Origin: Lojkania enalia
Taxonomy: Eukaryota > Ascomycota > Dothideomycetes > Pleosporales
Reading direction: 5' to 3'
NCBI GenBank assembly: GCA_010094045.1
Contig: ML986581.1
Coordinates: 806,001 to 870,000, forward strand
Length of the DNA: 64,000 nucleotides
Below, piece by piece: positions 33,435-44,001 of the stretch. Position 1 is the stretch's first letter, and every line of letters begins with the position of its first letter. Made by a program: the position numbers and the translations under genes. Under the pieces are notes generated by a model, which was not told the DNA's origin, made no database searches, and was given only the letters and a program-made list of their open reading frames with translations.

Positions 33435-34378
33435 CTAACAGTTCCACCCACCGTCAACACTATGACTCGCTCCAGTAATAAAAGTGCTTTCATCGCTCAG
33501 CAAGAAAGCAATCAAACTCGCCACCTCATTTGCCTTCCCGCTCCTTCTGAGTGCAACACTCATAACCTCGGAATTCCTGTCTACTTTATTCTCTGTCCCG
33601 GCTTTCTCTGCAATAGCTCGAGATGCTGCATTCATGGGCGTTTCGATGTAGCCCCTAAAAAGCATTAGCCACATGATAGCGCCAAATCGTGAGCCACAGT
33701 GGGTGGAGAAAAGAAGTGGGCAAGGACACACTTACGGGCAGATTGCATTCACCCTCACTCCCCTAACCCCTACCTCCTTGGCCGCACTCCGCGTTAGACC
33801 AATAACACCGTGTTTGCTGGCTGAGTATGCGGCATTATTCGGGCGCCCTTGGACTCCAGCAATACTCGAAGCATTTACAATACTTCCCCCATCCCTGATC
33901 GCCCGCATTTGGCTCTTGAGGCAGAGCATAACACCCTTGAGGTTAACATCAAGGATGAAGTCCCACTCGCTGATATCTTGGTCGATTATGCCTTTCAGCC
34001 CTATCGACTTGCCTATTTACAATCAGTCAAACATCTCGAACTCGGCGCAATTACCCCTCCTCTACGTATTAAATTCAAAGCGAAAAACCCCTCACCAATG
34101 ACACCAGCTAAATTCGCCGCTCCATTCAACTCCCCAAACCTCTCCACGGTCTTCCGAGTCCACTCCTCGACTTGCTCTTCTTTCCGCACGTCCACCGCCA
34201 TTGCCAGAACCTCCGTTCCATGCTTTTTCCGTATGCCTTCGACGGCGGTGTCTAGTGCTGATTGGTTGACGTCCGCAAGAGAAAGATTTGCGCCGCGGGA
34301 TGCTAGGAGATGGGCTGTTGCGAGGCCAATGCCTGACGCGCCACCTGTTAGCGCTATCGTTTTGCCTTTGAACGCCAT
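33435..34378 (-). CDS. Classical short-chain dehydrogenase/reductase (SDR)
   Basis: NAD(P)-dependent oxidoreductase of about 259 residues. Exons are 34378-34096, 34012-33736 and 33654-33435; introns are 83 and 81 nt. All SDR landmarks are visible: TGGASGIG dinucleotide-binding loop near residue 10, the acidic residue after the second strand (LADVNQS), NLAG, the catalytic Ser in NASSIAG, Tyr and Lys in YSASKHGVIGLTR, and the PGYIETPM segment, ending in the HSVDGGWNC tail. The substrate cannot be read from the sequence. It sits 455 bp downstream of, and on the same strand as, the AtuA-family gene, which suggests a shared pathway but does not prove it. Confidence 0.88.
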
Positions 34379-34833
34379 AGTAATGGCAGTTATTCCGTTG
34401 AGTTCTATAATGGCTCAGGAAGCAGAAATATGGGAAACGGCACTGATGGGATTTGTTTCAGCGTTAACATGTAAGAGAGGCCTTGTGTGCTCTATTCATA
34501 TCAAGTTCCGAGCTCGGAAATGCTGTTCCGACTAGCATGCCGAAGTAAATCACTCCGGCACTAATGACGCGTACCGAAAATGTGCCACTCTGGATTTCCG
34601 ATGGTGGAGTGATATTACCTCGCGCTATTGGGAAGGACTAAGAATGGCTAGTTTGCATGCTACATAACTTTTGGGCGCAGGTCCAAAGCCCGCTAGAGGC
34701 AGATGTGGGCGCTACGTAAATCGTAGTCATATTTGAAGGTTCATCAGGCTAATTGTACACTATGGCTGTCTTCACCAAAAATCACAATGCGCGACATCAA
34801 AACCTCTTTCTTGAATACTATCTCCCATTCCAC
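34379..34833. other. Short intergenic stretch, SDR promoter
   Basis: 455 bp between the stop of the AtuA-family gene and the start of the SDR gene. Nothing else is seen. Confidence 0.5.
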
Positions 34834-36968
34834 TCAGATCCTCCCTCTATCCAGGAACTTCTGCGGCACATCAACAACTCTACTCCTTAGAAACTCCCCC
34901 AGATTCTTCGCAAGTGTATCTAGCCCGCTCCCGGAATTATACCCTCTATCTAAATGATTCTTCAACAAAAAGTGCACGGCTCTCAGGTTTTTCATTTCGA
35001 ACCTATCGATCCTGCCGCCGCTCCAATCTTTTCCTAGCAATTCTTTTACTTTATTGATTGTGAGGAAGGACCGCAGCCAGTCCCATTCATCTTCTCTTCG
35101 AACGAAGAAGCCTACGTTGGCATCGGATGCCTTGTCGCCCGAGCGGGCGAGGACAATGTATCCTAGTGGCGCGGGCTTTGTAGGGCCGAAGGTGGACAAG
35201 GGGATTGGCGAGGAGGTGTCGTAAGAGCGCTGGGGCCCGTATTCTTTGGTTGATGGCGGAAGCGGGATGGAGGTTGGAGTATTAACGGAAGAAGGGAAGA
35301 GCAGGTGGACTTGGTGGTTGCAGACTGACTGCGGGATCAAGGTGACGAAGTACTCGAAATAAGGCTTTGGTGCGGACTGACGGAGGTCATTGCTTCTAGA
35401 GACGCCCTATACGGATTAGTTTTGGAGCCTATGAGGCTAGAATACAGTGAAGAGCATCTTACCGGACAACTCTGCAAAACAGTCTCATACAATCTTCTCG
35501 CAAATCCGTCTGGTTTGGTACCGTCGAACAGCTCCTTATCACTTGCCTGTGCAAAGATCCTGAAATCCGCTGTACATCTCTCTTGGCTCATCTCATTGTC
35601 GCCAAGTCCCGTATAGCCGCTTAATTGGAACTTTAAGCAGGTAAATTTCTTTAGTAATTCATCGCCGATTGCATATCTAGCTTGTTCTTCCATCCACTGT
35701 ATTTTCTCTTCCATGTCCAATCCCACCAGGTAAAAATGCCATTCTGCTTGGTAGCCCCCATGCGCTGTGATACCTACTCGAGTCGTAGCTGGTGGTGCAA
35801 GGCCGGTTATGCCCAAGACACGGACGCAGTCAGGAGCTAGTTGGATAGCTTGGACGTCTCCGAGATTGGCAACAACATCGGAGTTGAAGTAAAGAGGGCC
35901 GGATATTTCGTAAATAAGTTGAGATGTAATGGTTTCGACGTTGACGAGTCCCCCTGTATTCTACTGTACCATCAGCGACAGGCTCGGAAATTGATGGGAC
36001 ACCGCAATTGTACATACCTTCTCCTTAGTAATGACGCATTCACCCGTACTCCCAACCTCCGCGATTGGGAACCCAAGATTCAAATGTTTCTTCTCCCTCA
36101 TCAAATCCTTGAATCCACTATAGTAACCACCGGTGATGAAAGCAGAGCACTCAATGAGATGGCCCGCAACTAGCGCCCCAGCCAACTCATCAAACATATC
36201 CACTTTCCAGCCATGCCACCACGCCGCCAACCCGATTGTTGGCGCAGCATCGCTGACCCTCCCGCAAATCACAATATCAGCACCCTGTTTCAAAGCCTCC
36301 GTAATACCCAAACTGCCCAAGTATGCCTGCGCACAAAGAGGTTCATGCCCCCATTCCTTCAACGTCTTTCCGTTGCAAAGATTCTTGAATTCTTTTCCTT
36401 GGGCCATTAGGTCTTTGAACTGGTCCGTAACCTCGTCTCCTTCAATCCACGCAACCTTGGCTTCCCATCCCCTCTCTCTGGTCATCTTCGCCACAACCTG
36501 GGCTAGCAATTCCGTATCATTCGCTCCCGCATTCACGACTAACTTTGCTCCATTCCTCTGTAAATGTCCAATCGCTGGTTCAAAGCATTGCAGGAAAGTA
36601 GACGCATAATTCGCATTGTGAACCCTCTCTTCGAACGAGAGAGCATGGCCTCGCTCTTGTTCAAGCAACCTCCTCTTCTCTTTTCCGGCTCCGTAGCCGG
36701 TCATCACGTTCTCAGACAGCCAGTCTCCGACAATGGCATCGACATCTGGATCGGACGCTAGCCGGGATATCGCTTGTACTCGGTCGGTGAATCCACCAGA
36801 GGCACCGCCAATGCGGATTGGCCTATTGGCTTGAGTTGGGGATGCCATATGCCGTGAATGTGGATGTAGCGCTTCTAGGTGGGTGTTAGAGCCATTGGGG
36901 GCGGTGGTCGGAAATATAGTTTTCGCAATTTGCAGACGTGGTAGTAGCGAAGAGCTTCGGAGAACCAT
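34834..36968 (-). CDS. AtuA-family protein (DUF1446), acyclic terpene utilisation type
   Basis: Three exons: 36968-36018, 35960-35463 and 35406-34834, giving 673 residues, or 633 if the inner ATG at 36848 (MASPTQANRPIRIGGASGG) is used. The AtuA core is clear: IRIGGASGGFTDR, GDWLSENVM, LVVNAGANDTELL, DIVICGRVSDAAPTIGLAAW, GHLIECSAFITGGY, IAEVGSTGECVITKEK, then NTGGLVNVETITSQLIYEI. The last exon carries the separate C-terminal AtuA-like domain (GYIVLARSGDKASDANVGFF, DWLRSFLT, LRAVHFLL). In Pseudomonas AtuA belongs to citronellol/geraniol breakdown, but its reaction is not well defined, and fungal substrates are unknown. The 40-residue N-terminal extension is Arg-rich with little acid and could be a mitochondrial presequence. 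Both introns fit family continuity. Confidence 0.86.
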
Positions 36969-37540
36969 TGCACGTAAGCATCCGTAAAGTGTGGAGTTTG
37001 GGGAACTGGTGGAGAAACGGAAGCTAATGATTCATTAGTGTAGATGGCCATGGCAGCAGGAAAAGAGTGCGACAAAACTCTTGGTCCTCAGGAAATTGAC
37101 GAAAGTAACTCAAGCGAATGATCTAGCATGTTTGAAGTATAAGAAATTGCAATTGTGGTATAATTCCATTGATGTATAGCAGACACTCCTCAGACCAAGC
37201 TCTTAATCATGCCGCCAGGTCATCCCTGCTTTTCCCGAAAACTCCAGGGTTCTCATAGAAACATAAGAAATGAAGATCATCCGTAAATTGAACCTGAAAG
37301 TCACATTGCCATGAAATTTGAACGCAAAATTAGAAGGCGGACTAAGCGCCGTTTAGGACGCCTATTTAATAGAGAGTAAGGACACTCTAGCCTAGGGATA
37401 TTGGGTGAGCGAGGAGTGGTGGGTGTGCGAGTATCGAGCTGTAAACTTCGCTATGTCCTTTGAGAGACCATGAGATGATACCGAGTTATCAAAGCTTGAT
37501 TCTGATAGACGGAAAGTTGCTGAATTCGGATGGAGAGATC
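36969..37540. other. Intergenic region, no gene seen
   Basis: About 570 bp between the AtuA-family start and the TAF14 stop. Promoter and terminator sequences must lie here, and nothing more is recognised. Confidence 0.5.
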
Positions 37541-38559
37541 TTATAAGGTAATCCGTTGCGAGGTGAAATCCCACAGCATCTTGACCAGACTATCGGGGAG
37601 CGTATAAAGATCAACGTGGAACTCTCCATCTGTGGAATTTAGAAGTGCAAGAGTAACGTATGGGAGCTGTCTGCTTACTTTCAACATCATTTTTGGTATA
37701 AGTGTCTTCACTCTTGTTATTATGCACCATTGTAACGACTTGCAAGAGATCATCTTCACTTAGTTTCTGCAGACCATCTGCAAGCTTCTCCATATCAACC
37801 TAAATGGGGCAGTGTTAGCTAATGTTTTTTGTAGGTACCGGTATCAAGATGTTGCCCTACGTTTTTGTCTTTCCGACCCTTCTTCTTCGCCGCATCGCCC
37901 TTGCCACGGACTCCGTTCTCGGCTCCGGCTGGACCAGATTCAGCCAATAGCGCTACCAATTCTGGCCGAGGATTTCTGAAGGTCTGGTGGTAATCAGCAC
38001 AGTCGTTCTCCTGCTAGTCTTGCGCACCACCCAAACTAACCACAGTGTGTTTTGCCTCGTATCGCTCGCTCTGGAAGTTCAGGTCGTGTTCCAATGTATG
38101 GTCACCGCCCTTGTGGAGGGCCGTAAGCACAATGGTCATATCGAATTCGCCCCAACCTTTCTCTTCGATTCGGAATGGAGGCTTCTTGAAGGCTGATTGT
38201 GTCAGCATTTCGTGTAATAGCACCCGATGGCCGAGGCGCCTTACTCTGCTTATTCTTCTCGAATGATGGATGTAGATTGTAGACGGCCTTGTCAAAGACA
38301 TTCGCCTGTACTTCCTGACCATTCTCGTCCAAAAGCCAAATCTCTATACTCCACGACCGCATAGGAAAACCTTCCATGGGCGACGGCTCCGCACTGCGCA
38401 TATGGTATAAGCGGGCGAATGCAAGCGCGTTTGGCATGCGAGTATACGTACATGGGCTTCTGGGTGGTGATCAATTTGACTTGTCTCTTGATCTATGAAG
38501 GGTTTAGTATGCGGACAATTGGATGATGGCAGAGAGGGGACTGTACTCACGTCCGGCAT
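37541..38559 (-). CDS. TAF14: TAF14-type YEATS/ET protein
   Basis: YEATS-domain histone-acyl reader shared by TFIID, TFIIF, SWI/SNF, INO80 and NuA3 in yeast. About 227 residues from seven exons: 38559-38551 (9 nt, MPD), 38492-38452, 38393-38245, 38192-38041, 37983-37861, 37799-37679 and 37629-37541. Every junction is GT..AG and in phase. The YEATS domain spans about 1-130 (IKRQVKLITTQKP, EGFPMRSWSIEIWLLDENG, YNLHPSFEKNKQTFKKPPF, EEKGWGEFDMTI, HDLNFQSERYEAKHTVTF). A Lys/Gly linker leads to the C-terminal ET-like domain (LADGLQKLSEDDLLQVVTMV, DTYTKNDVENGEFHVDLYTLPD, LVKMLWDF), the module that binds partner peptides. Yaf9 also has YEATS but not this C-terminal end, so TAF14 is preferred. Confidence 0.9.
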
Positions 38560-39163
38560 CTTGGTACTAATCCAAAGAGGCGCCAACAGAAGTGATGGTA
38601 GATTGGCTAGTGTGGGTGCTGAGGACCTGCGCGCGGTATGCAGACGCGTTTATGTGCCTATGGGGAGGTTGGTCGGTGGTGGCTGTTGGTCGGAGCTTTG
38701 TGGTTTGGTCGCCGCGGCCGGGGGGTGGGATGTAGGCGAGCGGGTAACAGCCAAATAGCTGCAGGTTGCCTTGGCGTGGAGCGCCTGTATTACCGCAAAC
38801 TATAGTCCTCTTATTCTGAGTGTCGATAGAAGCCTAGTCCAGGTGAGAGTAAGTGAAGGTAATTGCGTTCTGAGTATCGAAGCTTACATTAATCTCACTT
38901 GACGATCGGCACAATGCGATAGTATGCATCACTCTGTCACACACGAAGTAGGCAATTAATTGAAAAAAAAAAAAAAAAAAAAAAACTCTATCACGGACGC
39001 GGGGAGGCCATAGATGATATATCGACCCTTATTTAGTCACTATCTAGTATGTGCAGTATGGGAACATCTGTCACCATGCAATAGTCCCGCTCCAAATGTT
39101 ATAACCGCCATTTCTATTTCCGGTTCCTCCACTCACCATATACCGACCCAACTACCTAGCCTC
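38560..39163. other. Intergenic region with A23 tract
   Basis: About 600 bp between TAF14 start and RanBP1 stop. It contains an uninterrupted run of 23 A (38963-38985). No gene is seen. Confidence 0.55.
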
Positions 39164-40089
39164 CTACTCGCCGGCCTTGAAAAGCTTCTCATTCTCCTGC
39201 TGGGCCTGAATAAAGCTGTCCTTGAATTTCTCGGCGACTGTGTAAGAGGAAAACCTTAGTTAGCAGGTGCTCTCTGCAACTATACGGCAGACGCTTACAT
39301 TCGGAACTGGCAAAGCGAATGGCAAGGGTAAGAGCCTCTGGCTCTCCCTCACTAACATCGGCGGCGGCGTTCCACACCCAGCTGCGGTCGCTACCTACGT
39401 TGGCCTGAAGCTTCATGTCCGGGACAACTAAGCACATATTTAGCATCCATATCCTACGCCCTTCGCGCAGGAATCATACTGTAGTGGTTGGCGCAGACTT
39501 TGAGGGTCTTGTCCCTTCGCATAACCAGGCGCGTCTTGCCGTTCTCCTTGTGCTTCAACAGCCGAACGTCACCGGTTCCTCGCTCTTTCCACTCCTTAGC
39601 GTTGCTGTCAAACTTGAAAAGTTTGGCCCTCTGCTTGTAGATTTGCTCCTCTAGCTCTTCGTTGGTCTTGGTCTCAACCTTCTCTGTGAGGCGGACGACA
39701 GGCTCGAAGTGGACATCTGGTTCTTCGTTTTCGGGGTTCTCGTCCTAGCAACAATTTTTAGAATAGGTCGCAAACGGCATCCCAAGAATACTAACATCTG
39801 CAGGCTTCTTAGTAGCTCCAGATGGCTCGTCCGCATCGTCCTCTTCTGCCTTCTTCTCCTTCTTAGGGCCTCCACCGAACATAGAAAAGACGTTGTCCTT
39901 GACGCTTGAAGTGGCAGCAGCCGCTGCGCTTGAGACAGTGTCGGTAACTGACGTGCCCGACTTCTCTTCGGAAGGCTTAGAAGCATCAGAAACATCGGAG
40001 GTCACCTTCTCGGTCTCATCTTTCGAGAGAGTGGCTCCAGGAGCAGCGGACTGCGTGGCGGAGGGATCAGGTTTGGCAGCGTCGGCCAT
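39164..40089 (-). CDS. Ran-binding protein 1 (Yrb1)
   Basis: Cytoplasmic Ran-GTP binding protein that stimulates Ran GTP hydrolysis at the end of nuclear export, about 253 residues. Exons are 40089-39796, 39744-39480, 39427-39299 and 39237-39164, with introns of 51, 52 and 61 nt. The first 100 residues are Ser/Ala/Glu-rich and acidic. The Ran-binding domain (about 105-235) shows [21 protein letters not shown], the strand [44 protein letters not shown] and [23 protein letters not shown], ending [17 protein letters not shown]. This is diagnostic and the length is usual for fungal RanBP1 with an extended tail. Identity is firm. Confidence 0.93.
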
Positions 40090-40770
40090 GTTGTAGCAAA
40101 AGTGTGTCCGAGGCTACTGTAGAAGTAGATAACAAGTGGTGACAAGGGAAAATAAGTGCGACTGGTTGGCTTGGGTATTTATGGTACGACAGCGACTTTG
40201 GCGTTTTTGAGAGTGGGATGGGTTGCCATGCAAGATGTGTTCGCCCCGCCAAAGGAGAGCCTAGACTGCGCTAGGCCTGAAGGAATATAGTAACGCACGT
40301 GCCAGGCTTTCACCTGTAGACCCCTGGAACCTAGCCAGGTAACCGCCAAGACCCATTGCCTTATTATTACGAAGTATCCATATGCAAAAGTGAGAATAGC
40401 GAAGGAGATACCGCCAAAATGCTTTATTCTAGGAGAGAATGCAAAGTTAGTTGAGAACACTACCGGGGCAGCACGTAGCAAACAGAATTTGACAGAAAGA
40501 TTCGGAAATTAAGTGGCGGACACAGGAGTTCATTAGACCATACATTTAACCCAACACTATGTGATATCACAAGTCACGAAGCGCCTGTCCAGCCCAGAGT
40601 ACAACCCAAAGCCACCTCGCTGTCATATTCCCATTAGGTGCCCTTGGCATATAATGACTCTGATCCTAGACTCCAAGTCCTTCAGAGACCCCCTTGCTAA
40701 CAAAACATAGACGCCCGTATGTGATTAAAGAAATTCTACCACAGTAACCTCACACACCCAATGCCATCAA
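40090..40770. other. Intergenic region, no gene seen
   Basis: 680 bp between RanBP1 start and the next gene's stop. It includes an unsupported ORF of 100 codons on the minus strand (40179-40481) with no recognisable motif. Confidence 0.5.
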
Positions 40771-43245
40771 TTACTGTTTCTTGGCTCTTGCAAGCTTCGA
40801 CTTCCTGCAGCCATTGCGTCCTTTGCGCCTGGAATGTTCCTCAAAATTTGTGTTTGCTTTCAGGCTGATTCGTTTCTTGACCTTCTCCCGCAAGCGAAGC
40901 GTATTCTTTCGTGCTCGAAGAACCACAGGGGCCGTCCGAACAGGGGCCGTATGCTTCCAGAAGCTCCGCAATCCTATCGACATCATATCTTGCAACGCCT
41001 CTGAAGTGCGAGTTGTGCAAGCTTGCCAATTTCGCTGTAAGGTCTTGGATACATCTTTGGTTAGCTTTGACCCTTCGCTAAGCTGTTGAGAAGCATGTTT
41101 GCTCGCTTCTTGAAGATGATCAGCGACGCTTTGGGTCGAACCCTGAACCTGGTGCCAAAGCTGCGTCGTTTGGTCAATTATAGCAACAGTGCCGTCCTCA
41201 ATATGAGAAACCCCGGTATGAACCCTCTTAGAGACCTGCATGGAAAGGTCCCGTAGGTTATGTTGTGCAATTGCCATGCTATGCTTAGCGCCTTTGGAAA
41301 TTCGGCCTATGTTTTCCGCGAGGGAAGAAAGTTTCGACATGTTGGCACCCAGCTTGACCTCGAAACTCTGTTGAAGTAGCGGTTTTAGCTTCGCCACAAT
41401 GCTCACATTGAAGGATCCAAGGGGATATTCGCGTTCAAGATCGACGATATAGATACCATCCGTAGATCGTGACATTCTAATAGGAACCACCTTGGAGTCA
41501 TGGGAGACATGTATCTCTAGTTGGGGTTTGCGTTTCTTGTTAAGGAAATGCCTTGAGGGCCGCAAAGTGAATTGATGATCCTCAGTAACCTCAATTTCGT
41601 AAGCAGCATAATCGTTCTCTTTGGGAGGTCCAGTCCGTGCCGGCTGGTCTCGGATGGTTGTCTCCTGAGAGCTTATGACGCTAAGATCTCTAGGAGTACC
41701 TTTGGCAGACTCAGATGAATGGGATAATGGTGTATGAGAGGACAAGACGGAATGACTAGTCAGTATGGACGAGGAAATTACCGAGTGTTGTGATAGTTGG
41801 ACCTGTGGCACGACATGCCCGGAATCAGAACTCCACATCACCGTACCCAGGTACGGAATGAACATTGATGTTAGAGCGAGAACAACTGCCCACATCACTG
41901 GAATGGTTAAGGGAGAGCTAAGCGCTGGGCGTATCCTACTCTTCGTGAAGTCAGAAACAGAGTTGTGGAGGCTCGGCGAATTGGCCTCGATCGGTGGAGC
42001 ATGGGCCTTGGTACGGATTTCATCAGGCGATATGCCTTTCTTTGAATAGCGTCCGATGAGGAATAGATGCCTGTTCAACTGGAGGGGGTTGATGCTTAGA
42101 AAAGTATCGATGTCGATCGGAAGTGTTTCTTGAACCTCAAAGTCTCCATGACGGCCATCCCTGCCTTCAATACAGAACCGGAGACTGTCCGCATCGAAAG
42201 CGAAAGTATCAGGACACTCATGGTAAGGTCTGACCATACATATATCCAGACTAGGGATCGAGTATTGCTTAAAGGCTTCCCGTACAAGACGAAGCGGCTC
42301 TATTTCTGTGGTTGGGTCTTGGACGGACTGCAAAGTGGTTTGGCAGAACACTACCAGATTAGGGAGATCATAGTTAGATTCGTCTGGCAAAAGAATCTCC
42401 CTCCCTGGACCTAGCGTAACCTCTGCCCCATTGTCCAAAGTCATCAGAACCTGTAACTCCCTGCCAGAGTTGTTCCTAATCTTCAAAGAAATGCAATGAT
42501 CCACTATCGGCTTGATCAGCCGCGGGTCCTGCTCCATGCGGTTGTACAGGAAGGGCACATGAAGAGCAGATTCAATATGGTTGGTGACGTCTTGCTCAGC
42601 CCACAGAGGAAAATCCCCAAAATACAGGATCCTGAAGGGACTATTGAAGGACATGAGTTGCATTGACAGGCCCAATTTGACAGTGAATTGGATGTGAGAG
42701 CGGCCATAACGAAGCAAGACAGTCGGCAACCCTTGGGGATGGTCAAACGTCTTGATGACTGCACAGCCTTCGATGCTGTCATGTTTCTTTGCCAGTATCT
42801 CATCGAATTCTAGGTAGCGAGGCTCGCCAATCTGTGTATCAGCCTTGGAGGCGATCATGCTTTCGGTCGGAGTCGGCCGCGACGGAAGAGCAGCGAGGGA
42901 ATCGTCTGGTTCGTATTCGGTGTATTCCGGTGGATGTTCTGGCACGAAGTCTACATCTTGATCCTCCGAATCGTCCGACTCAGCAATGCTAGCAATATCC
43001 TCGGGCGTATGAATATCGGTCGATGCAAGGGACTCGGTCTGACCGTCATCGTCCGAGGCCTCGTATAGACTGTCACCGAGGATCTCATAAGAGCTGTCCT
43101 CGAGTGAACTGGGTGCCTCTTCGGGCTGTCGTCGAGCATTCGACCGCATCATGAGATGGTCAAGGTCAACGCCTGAGAGGGAATCGTTGATTCGGACTGG
43201 GGGATAGCTCAGTTCCTGAGACGATGCAGCACTGTCGGTATCCAT
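40771..43245 (-). CDS. Large single-pass membrane protein, function unknown
   Basis: Intron-less frame of 824 residues from the ATG at 43245 (MDTDSAASSQ); upstream codons to 43344 look like UTR. Layout: an acidic, Ser-rich disordered N-terminus (1-150); a compact region (about 150-420) with GLPTVLLRYGRSHIQFTV and PFRILYFGDFPLWAEQDV; one strong membrane segment near 438-465 (LTIPVMWAVVLALTSMFIPYL); a Ser/Thr-rich stretch; a probable beta domain (about 550-640); then a long amphipathic helical region with repeated Ser/Gln/His heptads (QHNLRDLSMQVSKRVHTGV, QLWHQVQGSTQSVADHL); and a strongly basic C-terminus (RKGRNGCRKSKLARAKKQ). No signal peptide is seen. The basic tail and coiled coil could suit a nuclear-envelope or ER protein, but that is only inference. 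I do not recognise the family. Confidence 0.75.
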   Translation of the reverse strand: MDTDSAASSQELSYPPVRINDSLSGVDLDHLMMRSNARRQPEEAPSSLEDSSYEILGDSLYEASDDDGQTESLASTDIHTPEDIASIAESDDSEDQDVDFVPEHPPEYTEYEPDDSLAALPSRPTPTESMIASKADTQIGEPRYLEFDEILAKKHDSIEGCAVIKTFDHPQGLPTVLLRYGRSHIQFTVKLGLSMQLMSFNSPFRILYFGDFPLWAEQDVTNHIESALHVPFLYNRMEQDPRLIKPIVDHCISLKIRNNSGRELQVLMTLDNGAEVTLGPGREILLPDESNYDLPNLVVFCQTTLQSVQDPTTEIEPLRLVREAFKQYSIPSLDICMVRPYHECPDTFAFDADSLRFCIEGRDGRHGDFEVQETLPIDIDTFLSINPLQLNRHLFLIGRYSKKGISPDEIRTKAHAPPIEANSPSLHNSVSDFTKSRIRPALSSPLTIPVMWAVVLALTSMFIPYLGTVMWSSDSGHVVPQVQLSQHSVISSSILTSHSVLSSHTPLSHSSESAKGTPRDLSVISSQETTIRDQPARTGPPKENDYAAYEIEVTEDHQFTLRPSRHFLNKKRKPQLEIHVSHDSKVVPIRMSRSTDGIYIVDLEREYPLGSFNVSIVAKLKPLLQQSFEVKLGANMSKLSSLAENIGRISKGAKHSMAIAQHNLRDLSMQVSKRVHTGVSHIEDGTVAIIDQTTQLWHQVQGSTQSVADHLQEASKHASQQLSEGSKLTKDVSKTLQRNWQACTTRTSEALQDMMSIGLRSFWKHTAPVRTAPVVLRARKNTLRLREKVKKRISLKANTNFEEHSRRKGRNGCRKSKLARAKKQ

Positions 43246-44001
43246 GTTAGTAAGTGCGCAGTAGGGAGAGCATAAAGAAAGATGGCACGGTGCTCGAGAC
43301 TGAGCGGAGTGGCCTTCTTGAGACCTGGAACGGTGGGTGGTCACGGGTAACGCTGCCTAACCTGGGAACCCCCCATAAGAAAATGGGCGGGCCTCACTAC
43401 AGCGGGAGCCTGGCGCGGGGTCGGGGACAAGTGGGGCGCGCCTGCAGAGACACGTACCTGATGGAGAGCACGCTACGGAGCCCATACAGCGTCTAGACGG
43501 CCTTCACTCAGATCCAGCAACGGGGATAGACGCAGTGTGTCGTGGGAGGAAGTGGTTGATGAGTGCAGGCTGAGCAGGGTTGGAGGAGCTGGGAGTGAGC
43601 ATGCAGCTTTGAAACCCCGCGCCATTCAACGCAGCGCCGCCCGCCGCGGGTAGCTATCGCGCCTTGGCGGCTCGCCCTCCCAATGAACTCGCATCGGCGA
43701 CCGCCATCACTGTTGAAAGAAAGCACTGCCCTATCAGATGTTTGAAATCCTCATGCATTGCGTGAATGGCACCCGCGACTCCTCCGTTTACATTATTCCT
43801 TGTGCTGTGAAACATGTGTCGATAGTATTTACAGGGAAACTTTCCCAACAACGCCTGTTATGCATCCGCCTGAACTCTGATTCCATGCTGATAAAGGGCT
43901 AAACAAGACAGAAAAGCCTCCGTGCCTGAGAAGTGAAAGCCGTATTAAACCATATGCAAAAGGTATCCATGAATCCGTAGCGAGTAAATGATGAAGCGAT
44001 T
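43246..44001. other. Intergenic region, no gene seen
   Basis: About 750 bp, GC-rich from 43350 to 43700, between the start of the membrane-protein gene and the stop of the GT15 gene. The ORFs present are unsupported. Confidence 0.5.

Noticed and set aside
38963..38985. A23 tract as a retroposed poly-A tail
   Set aside because: No target-site duplication and no element body were seen next to it.
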